Below are positions 19,846-27,435 of a stretch of DNA of 48,703 nucleotides, one piece after another. Below the pieces are notes generated by a model. It saw nothing but the letters and a program-made list of their open reading frames with translations. It ran no database searches and was not told the DNA's origin. Both the position numbers and the translations under genes were made by a program. The DNA is from Affinirhizobium straminoryzae (lineage in GTDB: Bacteria > Pseudomonadota > Alphaproteobacteria > Rhizobiales > Rhizobiaceae), in NCBI RefSeq assembly GCF_007004135.1, contig NZ_VJMG01000026.1, positions 1 through 48,703 of the forward strand. Direction: 5' to 3'. Position 1 is the stretch's first letter; each line of letters starts with the position of its first letter.

Positions 19846-19879
19846 AAAAGAAAACCGCCGAGGCTCTGCACCTCGACGG
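19846..19879 (-). terminator. Rho-independent terminator of pckA
   Basis: Nine-pair stem CCGCCGAGG (19855-19863) / CCTCGACGG (19871-19879) with one mismatch; the minus strand continues into TTTTCTTTT. It lies just downstream of the pckA stop. Confidence 0.8.
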
Positions 19880-19902
19880 CTTGCGATGTTCCACGTGAGT
19901 CG

Positions 19903-21513
19903 CTACTCGGCAGCGGCCAGCAGGCCAGGGGCGGCATCGCGTACCGTGCTGTCCACATGGCTCTCGAACTTCGTGAAGTTGGAAATGAACATGTTGACGA
20001 GCTTGGTGGCCTGGGCGTCATAGGCGGCGCCATCGGCCCAGGTCGAGCGCGGGTCGAGAATGGCGGTCTCGACACCTGGCACGGCGACCGGCACGGCAAA
20101 GCCGAAATTGGCGTCGATGCGGAACTCGGCCTTGTTCAGCTCCCCGGTGAGGGCCGCCGTCAGAAGCGCACGCGTCGCCTTGATCGGCATGCGGCGACCG
20201 ACGCCATAGGCGCCCCCCGTCCAGCCGGTGTTGACCAGCCAGCAATCGACGCCGTGAAGAGCGATCAGGTCACGCAGCAGGTTGCCGTATTCCGTCGGAT
20301 GCCGCGGCATGAAGGGCGCGCCGAAGCAGGTGGAGAAGGTCGCTTCCGGCTCGGTCACGCCCTTTTCCGTGCCGGCCACCTTGGCGGTGTAACCGGAGAG
20401 GAAGTGGTACATGGCCTGCTCGGGCGTCAGCTTGGCGATCGGCGGCATCACGCCGAAGGCGTCGGCGGTCAGCATGATGATCGTCTTCGGATGCGGGGCA
20501 AGACCCGTGTCCGAGGCGTTCGGGATGAAGTGCAGCGGATAGGCGCTGCGGGTGTTTTCCGTCAGCGAGGCATCATCGAAGTTCGGGACGCGGTGTTCGT
20601 CCATCACCACGTTTTCCAGCACGGTGCCAAAGCGGCGTGTGGCGGCATAGATTTCCGGCTCGGCTTCGGCCGACAGGCGGATCGCCTTGGCATAGCAGCC
20701 GCCTTCGAAGTTGAAGATGCCGTTTTCGCCCCAGCCATGCTCGTCATCGCCGATCAGCGTGCGGTTCGGATCGGCCGACAGCGTGGTCTTGCCGGTGCCC
20801 GACAGGCCGAAGAACACGGCGGCATCGCCATCCGGACCGACATTGGCCGAGCAGTGCATCGGCATGACGCCCTTTTCCGGCAGCAGGTAGTTCAGCACCG
20901 TGAAGACCGACTTCTTGTTCTCGCCGGCATAGGAGGTGCCGCCGATCAGGACGAGACCATTGGCGAGATCGCAGGCGATCACGGTTTCCGTACGGCAGCC
21001 GTGGCGGGCCGGATCGGCGCGGAAGCTCGGCAGATTGATGATCGTCAGCTTCTGCTGGAAGGCAGGAAGCGTCGACCGGTCCGGGCGAATCAGCAGGTTG
21101 CGGATGAACAGCGCATGCCAGGCAAGCTCGGTCACGACACGGGTCGGCAACGCGTAGTCGCGGTCGGCACCGCCCACGAGATCCTGCACATAGAGCGTCT
21201 TGCCGGCGGCATGGGCCAGCATGTCCTGCCGCAGAAGCTCGAAATGCTCCGGGGACATCGGCTTGTTGTTGTCCCACCAGATATGCGGCTCGGTGCTGGC
21301 ATCACGCACCACGAACTTGTCCTTCGGCGAGCGGCCGGTGTGCTGTCCCGTGACGGCGCGAAGCGCCCCGTCGATCGTCAGCTCGGCCTCGCCGTTGCGC
21401 AGCGCGGCTTCATAGAGTTCGCTCTCGTTCAGATTGTAGTGGACGTGCGAAGCACCCACCAGACCGAGGGCAGAAAGGCCATTCGACGGATTGTGAACTC
21501 CGTACTCCTCCAT
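19903..21513 (-). CDS. pckA: Phosphoenolpyruvate carboxykinase (ATP)
   Basis: Converts oxaloacetate to phosphoenolpyruvate, the entry to gluconeogenesis from organic acids. It has 536 residues. The P-loop GLSGTGKT is at 236-243, followed by the metal-binding DDEHGWG; the substrate motif RSPKDKF is near residue 61. AAGGAAAG precedes the ATG. It is divergent from chvI; in Agrobacterium pckA is reported to be acid-inducible under ChvG/ChvI, and the shared 306-bp region fits that. Confidence 0.97.
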   Translation of the reverse strand: MEEYGVHNPSNGLSALGLVGASHVHYNLNESELYEAALRNGEAELTIDGALRAVTGQHTGRSPKDKFVVRDASTEPHIWWDNNKPMSPEHFELLRQDMLAHAAGKTLYVQDLVGGADRDYALPTRVVTELAWHALFIRNLLIRPDRSTLPAFQQKLTIINLPSFRADPARHGCRTETVIACDLANGLVLIGGTSYAGENKKSVFTVLNYLLPEKGVMPMHCSANVGPDGDAAVFFGLSGTGKTTLSADPNRTLIGDDEHGWGENGIFNFEGGCYAKAIRLSAEAEPEIYAATRRFGTVLENVVMDEHRVPNFDDASLTENTRSAYPLHFIPNASDTGLAPHPKTIIMLTADAFGVMPPIAKLTPEQAMYHFLSGYTAKVAGTEKGVTEPEATFSTCFGAPFMPRHPTEYGNLLRDLIALHGVDCWLVNTGWTGGAYGVGRRMPIKATRALLTAALTGELNKAEFRIDANFGFAVPVAVPGVETAILDPRSTWADGAAYDAQATKLVNMFISNFTKFESHVDSTVRDAAPGLLAAAE

Positions 21514-21819
21514 GTCGCGCTTTCCTTTAAGCTGACGTTGATGTTGGGTGAAGGCTAGCGACGGGTTTAAAAAAGTGCAAGCTGATTCTTGAATTAATGT
21601 AATAAAATCAAATAATTAATCGATTTAAAAACTTTTTTGGCATTTTAAATCGGTTTGAATGCCTCCCTGTCGCTGCGTGGACGAACAACCCGAACCACCG
21701 CCCCCTTTATCTTTGCCACAATTTGTTCCACCTTTATCCCCATGAAACGCAGCAACCGGGCATGAGCCCGGCTGGGCCACAATCCAGGAGATGCGTGCAG
21801 AATGGCGGAGACAGACAGA
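21514..21819. promoter_or_regulatory. Divergent pckA/chvI regulatory region
   Basis: 306 bp without a gene. The first 140 bases next to pckA are strikingly AT-rich for this window, with runs such as AATTAATGTAATAAAATC. A perfect 10-bp inverted repeat, CGATTTAAAA (21621-21630) / TTTTAAATCG (21643-21652), lies within it and could be an operator or promoter element. The part nearest chvI is GC-rich and featureless to my eye. Both promoters must lie here; I could not place -35/-10 boxes with confidence. Confidence 0.6.
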
Positions 21820-22545
21820 ATGCAGACCATTGCGTTGGTGGACGACGATCGCAATATTCTCACCTCGGTGTCCATTGCGCTTGAGGCGGAAGGCTATCGC
21901 GTCGAAACCTATACCGACGGAGCCTCTGCGCTGGACGGACTTCTGGCGCGTCCGCCGCATCTGGCGATCTTCGATATCAAAATGCCGCGCATGGACGGCA
22001 TGGAGCTGCTGCGCCGCCTGCGCCAGAAATCCGATCTGCCGGTGATCTTCCTCACCTCCAAGGACGAGGAGATCGACGAACTGTTCGGCCTCAAGATGGG
22101 CGCCGACGACTTCATCACCAAACCCTTCTCACAGCGCCTTCTGGTGGAGCGCGTGAAGGCCATCCTGCGACGCTCGATGAAGGGCGATGCGCCGGGAGCC
22201 GCACCGGGCACGCCGAAGGCTGCCGCCGACCAGCAGGCCCGCACGCTGGAGCGCGGCCAGCTGACCATGGACCAGGAGCGCCATACCTGCACCTGGAAGG
22301 GCGAGCCGGTGACGCTGACCGTCACCGAATTCCTCATCCTGCATTCGCTGGCCCAGCGTCCCGGCGTGGTGAAGAGCCGCGATGCGCTGATGGATGCTGC
22401 CTATGACGAGCAGGTCTATGTCGATGATCGCACCATCGACAGCCACATCAAGCGCCTTCGCAAGAAGTTCAAAATGGTTGACGGCGATTTCGATATGATC
22501 GAAACGCTCTACGGCGTAGGCTACCGGTTCCGCGAAGCGGCCTGA
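21820..22545 (+). CDS. chvI: Response regulator ChvI
   Basis: OmpR-family regulator of the ChvG/ChvI (ExoS/ChvI) system, required for virulence or symbiosis, exopolysaccharide control and acid response in Rhizobiaceae. With the start at 21820 the protein is 241 residues beginning [10 protein letters not shown], matching known ChvI; an ATG at 21802 would add six residues. Phospho-acceptor Asp52 is in [10 protein letters not shown]. The receiver ends with [11 protein letters not shown] and the winged-helix DNA-binding domain ends with [16 protein letters not shown] lies nine bases before the start. Confidence 0.96.
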   Translation: MQTIALVDDDRNILTSVSIALEAEGYRVETYTDGASALDGLLARPPHLAIFDIKMPRMDGMELLRRLRQKSDLPVIFLTSKDEEIDELFGLKMGADDFITKPFSQRLLVERVKAILRRSMKGDAPGAAPGTPKAAADQQARTLERGQLTMDQERHTCTWKGEPVTLTVTEFLILHSLAQRPGVVKSRDALMDAAYDEQVYVDDRTIDSHIKRLRKKFKMVDGDFDMIETLYGVGYRFREAA

Positions 22546-22560
22546 GGCGACGTGGACGTA

Positions 22561-22576
22561 AGGCGCATCGGCGCCT
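22561..22576. other. Intercistronic hairpin between chvI and chvG
   Basis: AGGCGC-ATCG-GCGCCT, a perfect 6-bp GC stem in the 83-bp gap. No T-run follows. It could moderate read-through or stabilise the chvI message relative to chvG. Confidence 0.45.
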
Positions 22577-22628
22577 CGATGCACACTGATCGCCGAGACG
22601 GCCGGCGGTCGCCGTGAAAGGGAAAGGC

Positions 22629-24413
22629 GTGGCCGATCAGACGATGGATTCCGAAGACCGGGGTGCGGACGAGGTACAACCCGTCCGCCCTGCCCGACGG
22701 CTGTGGTCGCATCCCTTCACCCTGATGCGCCGTATCTTCGGCAACGCGGTTTTTTCCAGCCTCACGCGCCGAATCCTGTTCTTCAACATTGCCGCGACGG
22801 TGGTTCTGGTCGGCGGCATTCTCTACCTCAACCAGTTCCGCGAGGGGCTGATCGATGCGCGCGTCGAAAGCCTGCTGACGCAAGGCGAAATCATTGCCGG
22901 CGCCATTTCGGCCTCCGCGTCCGTCGATACCAATTCGATCACCATCGATCCGCAGAAGCTCCTTGAACTGCAGGCCGGCCAGAGCATCACGCCGGTTCCG
23001 AACGACGAGGATCTCGATTTTCCGATCGATCCCGAGCGTGTCGCCCCCGTGTTGCGCCGGCTGATTTCGCCGACCCGCACCCGCGCACGTTTGTTCGATG
23101 CCGATGCCAACCTGCTGCTTGATTCGCGTCATCTTTATTCGCGCGGCCAGGTTCTGCGCTACGACCTGCCGCCGGTGGAAAACGAGACGGTCACCTGGAG
23201 CGAATGGTTTGCCGGCATCTTCAACCGCCTGCTGCAGCCCGGAAATCTGCCGGCCTACAAGGAAGCACCGGGCGGCGATGGCTCGATCTATCCCGAAGTG
23301 ATGAATGCGCTGACCGGCGTGCGGGGTGCGGTGGTGCGCGTCACCGACAAGGGTGAACTGATCGTTTCGGTCGCAGTCCCGGTGCAGCGCTTCCGCGCCG
23401 TGCTCGGCGTGCTCCTGCTCTCCACCCAGGCCGGCGACATCGACAACATCGTGCATGCGGAACGTCTGGCGATCATGCGCGTCTTCGGCGTCGCGACCCT
23501 CGTCAACATCCTGCTGTCGCTGCTTTTGTCCTCCACCATCGCCAACCCGCTGCGCCGCCTCTCGGCCGCGGCGATCCGCGTGCGGCGCGGGGTGAAGCAA
23601 CGCGAGGAGATTCCGGATTTCTCCGCCCGCCAGGACGAGATCGGCAATCTTTCGATCGCCCTGCGCGACATGACGAACGCGCTTTACGACCGGATCGATG
23701 CGATCGAGAGCTTTGCCGCCGATGTGAGCCATGAGCTGAAGAACCCGCTGACCTCGCTGCGCAGCGCCGTCGAAACCCTGCCGCTGGCCAAGACCGAGGA
23801 TTCCAAGCAACGGCTGACCAACATCATCCTCCACGATGTACGCCGCCTCGACCGCCTGATCACCGATATTTCCGATGCCTCGCGCCTTGATGCGGAACTC
23901 GCCCGTTCGGACGCGGCACCGGTCGATCTCGAAGTGCTGCTCGGCAATCTGGTCGATATTTCCCGGCAGATCCGCACCGGTCGAAAGCCTGTCAACATCG
24001 AACTGGCAGTGGAACACAAGCCCGGCACCAGGGCAAGCTATCTGGTGCATGGTCATGACCTGCGCCTTGGCCAGATCATCACCAACCTGATCGAGAATGC
24101 CCGCTCCTTCGTGCCGGACAAGGATGGCCGCATCACCGTCAAGCTCAGCCGCCAGCGCGGGAACTGCGTGATCCAGGTGGATGACAACGGGCCGGGCATC
24201 CGCGCCGAAGACATCGACCGCATCTTCGAACGCTTCTACACCGACCGTCCCGAAGGGGAGAGCTTTGGCCAGAATTCCGGGCTTGGTCTTTCCATCAGCC
24301 GGCAGATCGCGGAGGCTCATGGCGGCGCGTTGAAGGCGGAGAACCTGAAAAGCGGTGGTACCGTCACCGGCGCCCGCTTCACGCTCACCCTGCCGGCAGG
24401 AGGCAGCGCGTGA
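22629..24413 (+). CDS. chvG: Sensor histidine kinase ChvG (ExoS)
   Basis: Membrane sensor for ChvI; in Rhizobiaceae it responds to acid and envelope state and is held off by the periplasmic protein ExoR (not in this window). With GTG at 22629 it has 594 residues. Layout: cytoplasmic N-terminus, TM1 (ILFFNIAATVVLVGGILYL), a periplasmic domain of about 220 residues, TM2 (VATLVNILLSLLL), a HAMP region, and a kinase domain with His368 in DVSHELKNPLTSL. ATPase motifs are NLIENARSF, DDNGPGI and SGLGLSIS. GTG at 22629 is preferred because AAAGGGAAAGG lies just upstream; a GTG at 22614 is possible. It overlaps hprK by 4 nt. Confidence 0.95.
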   Translation: MADQTMDSEDRGADEVQPVRPARRLWSHPFTLMRRIFGNAVFSSLTRRILFFNIAATVVLVGGILYLNQFREGLIDARVESLLTQGEIIAGAISASASVDTNSITIDPQKLLELQAGQSITPVPNDEDLDFPIDPERVAPVLRRLISPTRTRARLFDADANLLLDSRHLYSRGQVLRYDLPPVENETVTWSEWFAGIFNRLLQPGNLPAYKEAPGGDGSIYPEVMNALTGVRGAVVRVTDKGELIVSVAVPVQRFRAVLGVLLLSTQAGDIDNIVHAERLAIMRVFGVATLVNILLSLLLSSTIANPLRRLSAAAIRVRRGVKQREEIPDFSARQDEIGNLSIALRDMTNALYDRIDAIESFAADVSHELKNPLTSLRSAVETLPLAKTEDSKQRLTNIILHDVRRLDRLITDISDASRLDAELARSDAAPVDLEVLLGNLVDISRQIRTGRKPVNIELAVEHKPGTRASYLVHGHDLRLGQIITNLIENARSFVPDKDGRITVKLSRQRGNCVIQVDDNGPGIRAEDIDRIFERFYTDRPEGESFGQNSGLGLSISRQIAEAHGGALKAENLKSGGTVTGARFTLTLPAGGSA

Positions 24414-24877
24414 CGGTGCAGGCCACCAATGTGCACGGTACGGCGATCGTCGTCGGCACGCGGGGCCTGTTGTTCGTCGGCCCCTCAGGCAGCGGAAAAT
24501 CGACGCTCGCCTTTACCTGCCTTCAGGAGGCGCGGCGCGCCGGCGCATTTGCCGCACTCATCGCGGATGATCAGGTCTTCATCCGCAGGACGGGAGACAG
24601 GCTGATCGCGGAACGCCCGGCCTCGATTGCGGGCCTCATCGAGATTTTCGGCAGCGGCATTGCGCGGTTGGACAGCATCGCAAAGGCAAGTCTGGATCTC
24701 GTCATCCGCGTTGTGCCAAATGACACAGCAGAACGCCTGCCGCCCGACAATGAAATGCTCGCTCTGGATGAAGCCGCTCGCCTTCCACTCCTGCGCCTCT
24801 TGCGCAGCACAACGCAGCCGCTTGCCTTGATTGCAGCGTTGCGACCCGATTTTCGGGGTGAACGCCCCTTCACATGA
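24410..24877 (+). CDS. hprK: Short HPr kinase/phosphorylase
   Basis: C-terminal catalytic domain of HPr kinase only, 155 residues against about 310 in Firmicutes; this short form is typical of alphaproteobacteria. P-loop GPSGSGKS is at 24-31. It phosphorylates a serine on HPr in response to metabolites. The start is GTG in a GTGA overlap with the chvG stop, with AGGAGG at 24398-24403, so it is translated with the chvIG operon. Its presumed target, HPr, is 540 bp downstream. Confidence 0.9.
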   Translation: MTVQATNVHGTAIVVGTRGLLFVGPSGSGKSTLAFTCLQEARRAGAFAALIADDQVFIRRTGDRLIAERPASIAGLIEIFGSGIARLDSIAKASLDLVIRVVPNDTAERLPPDNEMLALDEAARLPLLRLLRSTTQPLALIAALRPDFRGERPFT

Positions 24878-25004
24878 CCGATCCACGACGATTTTTAGCT
24901 TGCACTTCGCCTTTACATGGACAAGATGGCTTCCCACCGCCGTCTGACCTGTTGCAGTGCGAAACGAGGTCGAGCGTATCCTTGTACTGGGGGGTGAATT
25001 CAAT

Positions 25005-25406
25005 ATGATCGGACTGGTGCTTGTCACCCATGGCAAGCTGGCTGAGGAATTTCGTCATGCGCTGGAGCATGTCGTGGGACCCCAGAAATGTATCGAGACC
25101 GTCTGCATCGGTCCCGACGATGACATGGACCAGCGGCGGCAGGATATCGTCACCGCAGTCGAGCGCGCCGACAGCGGCCATGGTGTGGTCATCCTGACCG
25201 ATATGTTCGGCGGAACGCCCTCGAACCTCTCGATCTCCGTGATGAACAGCGGCCGCATCGAGGTCATCGCCGGGGTCAACCTGCCGATGCTGATCAAGCT
25301 GGCCGGCGTGCGCGGCGAGAACGACATGCAGAAAGCTCTTGCGGAGGCTGCCGATGCCGGCCGCAAATATATCAACGTGGCAAGCCGCGTGCTCAGCGGC
25401 AAGTGA
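25005..25406 (+). CDS. PTS EIIA component, mannose family
   Basis: A 133-residue EIIA-Man type protein, often called ManX or PtsM in this group. Phospho-accepting His9 is in VLVTHGKLAEE; ILTDMFGGTPSN is the family loop. No EIIB or EIIC membrane permease lies nearby, so it probably acts as a regulator receiving phosphate from HPr rather than in sugar uptake. Start at 25005 follows GGGGTGA; an upstream in-frame start would add 16 residues not seen in the family. The 127-bp gap after hprK may hold a promoter, not identified. Confidence 0.9.
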   Translation: MIGLVLVTHGKLAEEFRHALEHVVGPQKCIETVCIGPDDDMDQRRQDIVTAVERADSGHGVVILTDMFGGTPSNLSISVMNSGRIEVIAGVNLPMLIKLAGVRGENDMQKALAEAADAGRKYINVASRVLSGK

Positions 25407-25415
25407 ACAGGCTCG

Positions 25416-25694
25416 ATGTCCGAACCGTTTTCCCGTGAACTGCTGATCATCAACAAGCGCGGCCTGCATGCGCGGGCGTCTGCCAAATTCGTCCAGACCG
25501 TGGCCGGCTTCAACGCCGATATCCGCGTCTCCAAGGATGGAATGACGGTGGGCGGCACATCGATCATGGGACTGATGATGCTGGCAGCCAGCCCTGGCTG
25601 CACCATCGAGGTCAGCGCCAGCGGAGACGAGGCCGAGGCCGCTCTGGAGGCTCTGACCCGCCTCATCGCCGACCGGTTTGGCGAAGAGATGTAA
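25416..25694 (+). CDS. HPr family phosphocarrier protein
   Basis: A 92-residue HPr/NPr. The histidine phosphorylated by enzyme I is His18 (RGLHARAS); the likely HprK target Ser49 is in TSIMGLMML. Together with hprK and EIIA-Man it forms the regulatory, transporter-less phosphotransfer chain of alphaproteobacteria. Nine bases separate it from the EIIA gene. Enzyme I (PtsP) and EIIA-Ntr are expected elsewhere. Confidence 0.94.
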   Translation: MSEPFSRELLIINKRGLHARASAKFVQTVAGFNADIRVSKDGMTVGGTSIMGLMMLAASPGCTIEVSASGDEAEAALEALTRLIADRFGEEM

Positions 25695-25699
25695 CGATC

Positions 25700-25719
25700 A
25701 TATAAAGACTTCTTTATAT
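25700..25719. promoter_or_regulatory. Palindromic operator candidate upstream of ahcY
   Basis: ATATAAAGA-CT-TCTTTATAT, a perfect palindrome with 9-bp arms and 2-bp spacer, six bases past the HPr stop and about 120 bases before ahcY. The shape and place fit an operator of an ArsR-type SAH/SAM-responsive repressor (SahR/SamR class) that controls methionine-cycle genes in Proteobacteria. I recall such sites as AT-rich palindromes, but the match to a named regulator is inference. Confidence 0.6.
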
Positions 25720-25741
25720 CCTTATTGCTAGTTTCCGGTAA

Positions 25742-25817
25742 GCCTGCTAAACGCAGGCAGCGCCGTTGCCCTGTGGCAATGGCTGGATTCCACGCGGCTT
25801 GCCGATGAACGGTAGCC
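25742..25817 (+). promoter_or_regulatory. Structured 5' leader of ahcY
   Basis: Three successive hairpins: GCCTGC-TAAAC-GCAGGC (25742-25758); CCGTTGCC-CTGT-GGCAATGG (25763-25782, one G-U pair); and GGCTTGCCG-ATGAA-CGGTAGCC (about 25797-25817, one bulge and one G-U). The dense pairing in a leader of about 120 nt suggests a regulatory RNA. I do not see the conserved bases of the SAH or SAM-II riboswitches. Confidence 0.45.
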
Positions 25818-25840
25818 CCCTGCGAAGCTGGAGAGCCACC

Positions 25841-27241
25841 ATGACAGTTGAGAACGATTACATCGTCGCGGACATCGCGCTTGCCGATTTCGGCCGCAAG
25901 GAACTCGACATTGCCGAAACCGAAATGCCGGGCCTGATGGCTTGCCGCGCCGAATTCGGCGAGACGAAGCCGCTCAAGGGCGCGCGCATTTCCGGCTCGC
26001 TGCACATGACGATCCAGACGGCCGTGCTGATCGAGACCCTGAAGGTGCTGGGCGCCGATGTGCGCTGGGCCTCCTGCAACATCTTCTCGACGCAGGACCA
26101 TGCGGCTGCCGCGATCGCAGCCGCCGGCATTCCGGTCTTTGCCGTGAAGGGTGAATCGCTCACCGAATACTGGGACTATACCGACCGCATCTTCCAGTGG
26201 ACCGATGGCGGCCTTTCCAACATGATCCTCGATGATGGCGGCGATGCCACCATGTACATCCTGCTCGGCGCCCGTGCCGAAGCCGGCGAGGACGTTCTGT
26301 CGAAGCCGGGCTCCGAAGAGGAAGAGATCCTGTTCGCCCAGATCAAGAAGCGCCTGAAGGCCTCTCCCGGCTGGTTCACCAGGCAGCGCGATGCGATCAA
26401 GGGTGTCACGGAAGAAACCACCACGGGCGTTCACCGTCTCTATGACCTCGCCAAGCGCGGCCTGCTGCCCTTCCCGGCGATCAACGTCAACGACAGTGTC
26501 ACCAAGTCGAAGTTCGACAACAAGTATGGCTGCAAGGAATCGCTGGTCGACGGCATCCGCCGCGCGACCGACGTGATGATGGCCGGCAAGGTCGCCGTGG
26601 TCTGCGGCTATGGCGACGTGGGCAAGGGTTCTGCCGCCTCGCTCACCGGTGCCGGCGCCCGCGTGAAGGTAACGGAAGTCGATCCGATCTGTGCCCTGCA
26701 GGCCGCCATGGACGGCTATGAGGTGGTGCAGCTCGAGGATGTCGTCTCCTCCGCTGACATCTTCATCACCACCACCGGCAACAAGGACGTCATCCGCATC
26801 GAGCACATGCGCGAAATGAAGGACATGGCGATTGTCGGCAATATCGGCCACTTCGACAACGAGATCCAGGTCGCCTCGCTGCGGAACCTGAAGTGGACCA
26901 ACATCAAGCCTCAGGTGGACATGATCACCTTCCCCAAGGGCAACCGGATGATCCTGCTCTCGGAAGGCCGCCTGCTAAACCTCGGCAATGCGACCGGCCA
27001 CCCCTCCTTCGTGATGTCGGCGTCGTTCACCAACCAGGTTCTCGGCCAGATCGAGCTGTTCACCAAGACCGGCGAATACAAGCCGGGCGTGTATGTGCTG
27101 CCGAAGCATCTCGACGAGAAGGTCGCCCGCCTGCACCTCGCCAAGCTCGGCGTGAAGCTTACCCAGCTCACGGATGAGCAAGCCGCCTATATTGGCGTGT
27201 CGCAGCAGGGCCCGTTCAAGGCAGAGCACTACAGGTACTGA
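25841..27241 (+). CDS. ahcY: Adenosylhomocysteinase
   Basis: Cleaves S-adenosylhomocysteine to adenosine and homocysteine, keeping methyltransferases free of product inhibition. It has 466 residues; the form with the extra internal segment found in proteobacteria. Seen are [26 protein letters not shown], the NAD-binding loop [10 protein letters not shown], and the C-terminal KAEHYRY. Start at 25841 follows GGAGAG. Preceded by the palindrome and leader described here and closed by a strong terminator. Confidence 0.98.
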   Translation: MTVENDYIVADIALADFGRKELDIAETEMPGLMACRAEFGETKPLKGARISGSLHMTIQTAVLIETLKVLGADVRWASCNIFSTQDHAAAAIAAAGIPVFAVKGESLTEYWDYTDRIFQWTDGGLSNMILDDGGDATMYILLGARAEAGEDVLSKPGSEEEEILFAQIKKRLKASPGWFTRQRDAIKGVTEETTTGVHRLYDLAKRGLLPFPAINVNDSVTKSKFDNKYGCKESLVDGIRRATDVMMAGKVAVVCGYGDVGKGSAASLTGAGARVKVTEVDPICALQAAMDGYEVVQLEDVVSSADIFITTTGNKDVIRIEHMREMKDMAIVGNIGHFDNEIQVASLRNLKWTNIKPQVDMITFPKGNRMILLSEGRLLNLGNATGHPSFVMSASFTNQVLGQIELFTKTGEYKPGVYVLPKHLDEKVARLHLAKLGVKLTQLTDEQAAYIGVSQQGPFKAEHYRY

Positions 27242-27267
27242 TTTTCTAAGATCGGTCCACAAGATGT

Positions 27268-27306
27268 AGAGGTCGCGGGCTTGACTTTCCCGCGACCTCT
27301 TTTTTT
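27268..27306 (+). terminator. Strong terminator after ahcY
   Basis: Perfect 12-bp stem AGAGGTCGCGGG (27268-27279) / CCCGCGACCTCT (27289-27300), nine-base loop, followed directly by a T-run. Confidence 0.95.
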
Positions 27307-27435
27307 GTCCGCCCCCTTTGCCGCAATTTGGCGAAGCAGATATTGTTTTAGCACTTGATTCGCGCATCGGTGCGGCGTTGCGCGGACTGGGATGTCTTGT
27401 CGACAAAGCGGCAAATCGGACGGAGACAGACCGGA

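Noticed and set aside
25700..25840. Known SAH or SAM-II riboswitch before ahcY
   Set aside because: The conserved core bases I know for these classes are not seen; kept only as an unassigned structured leader.
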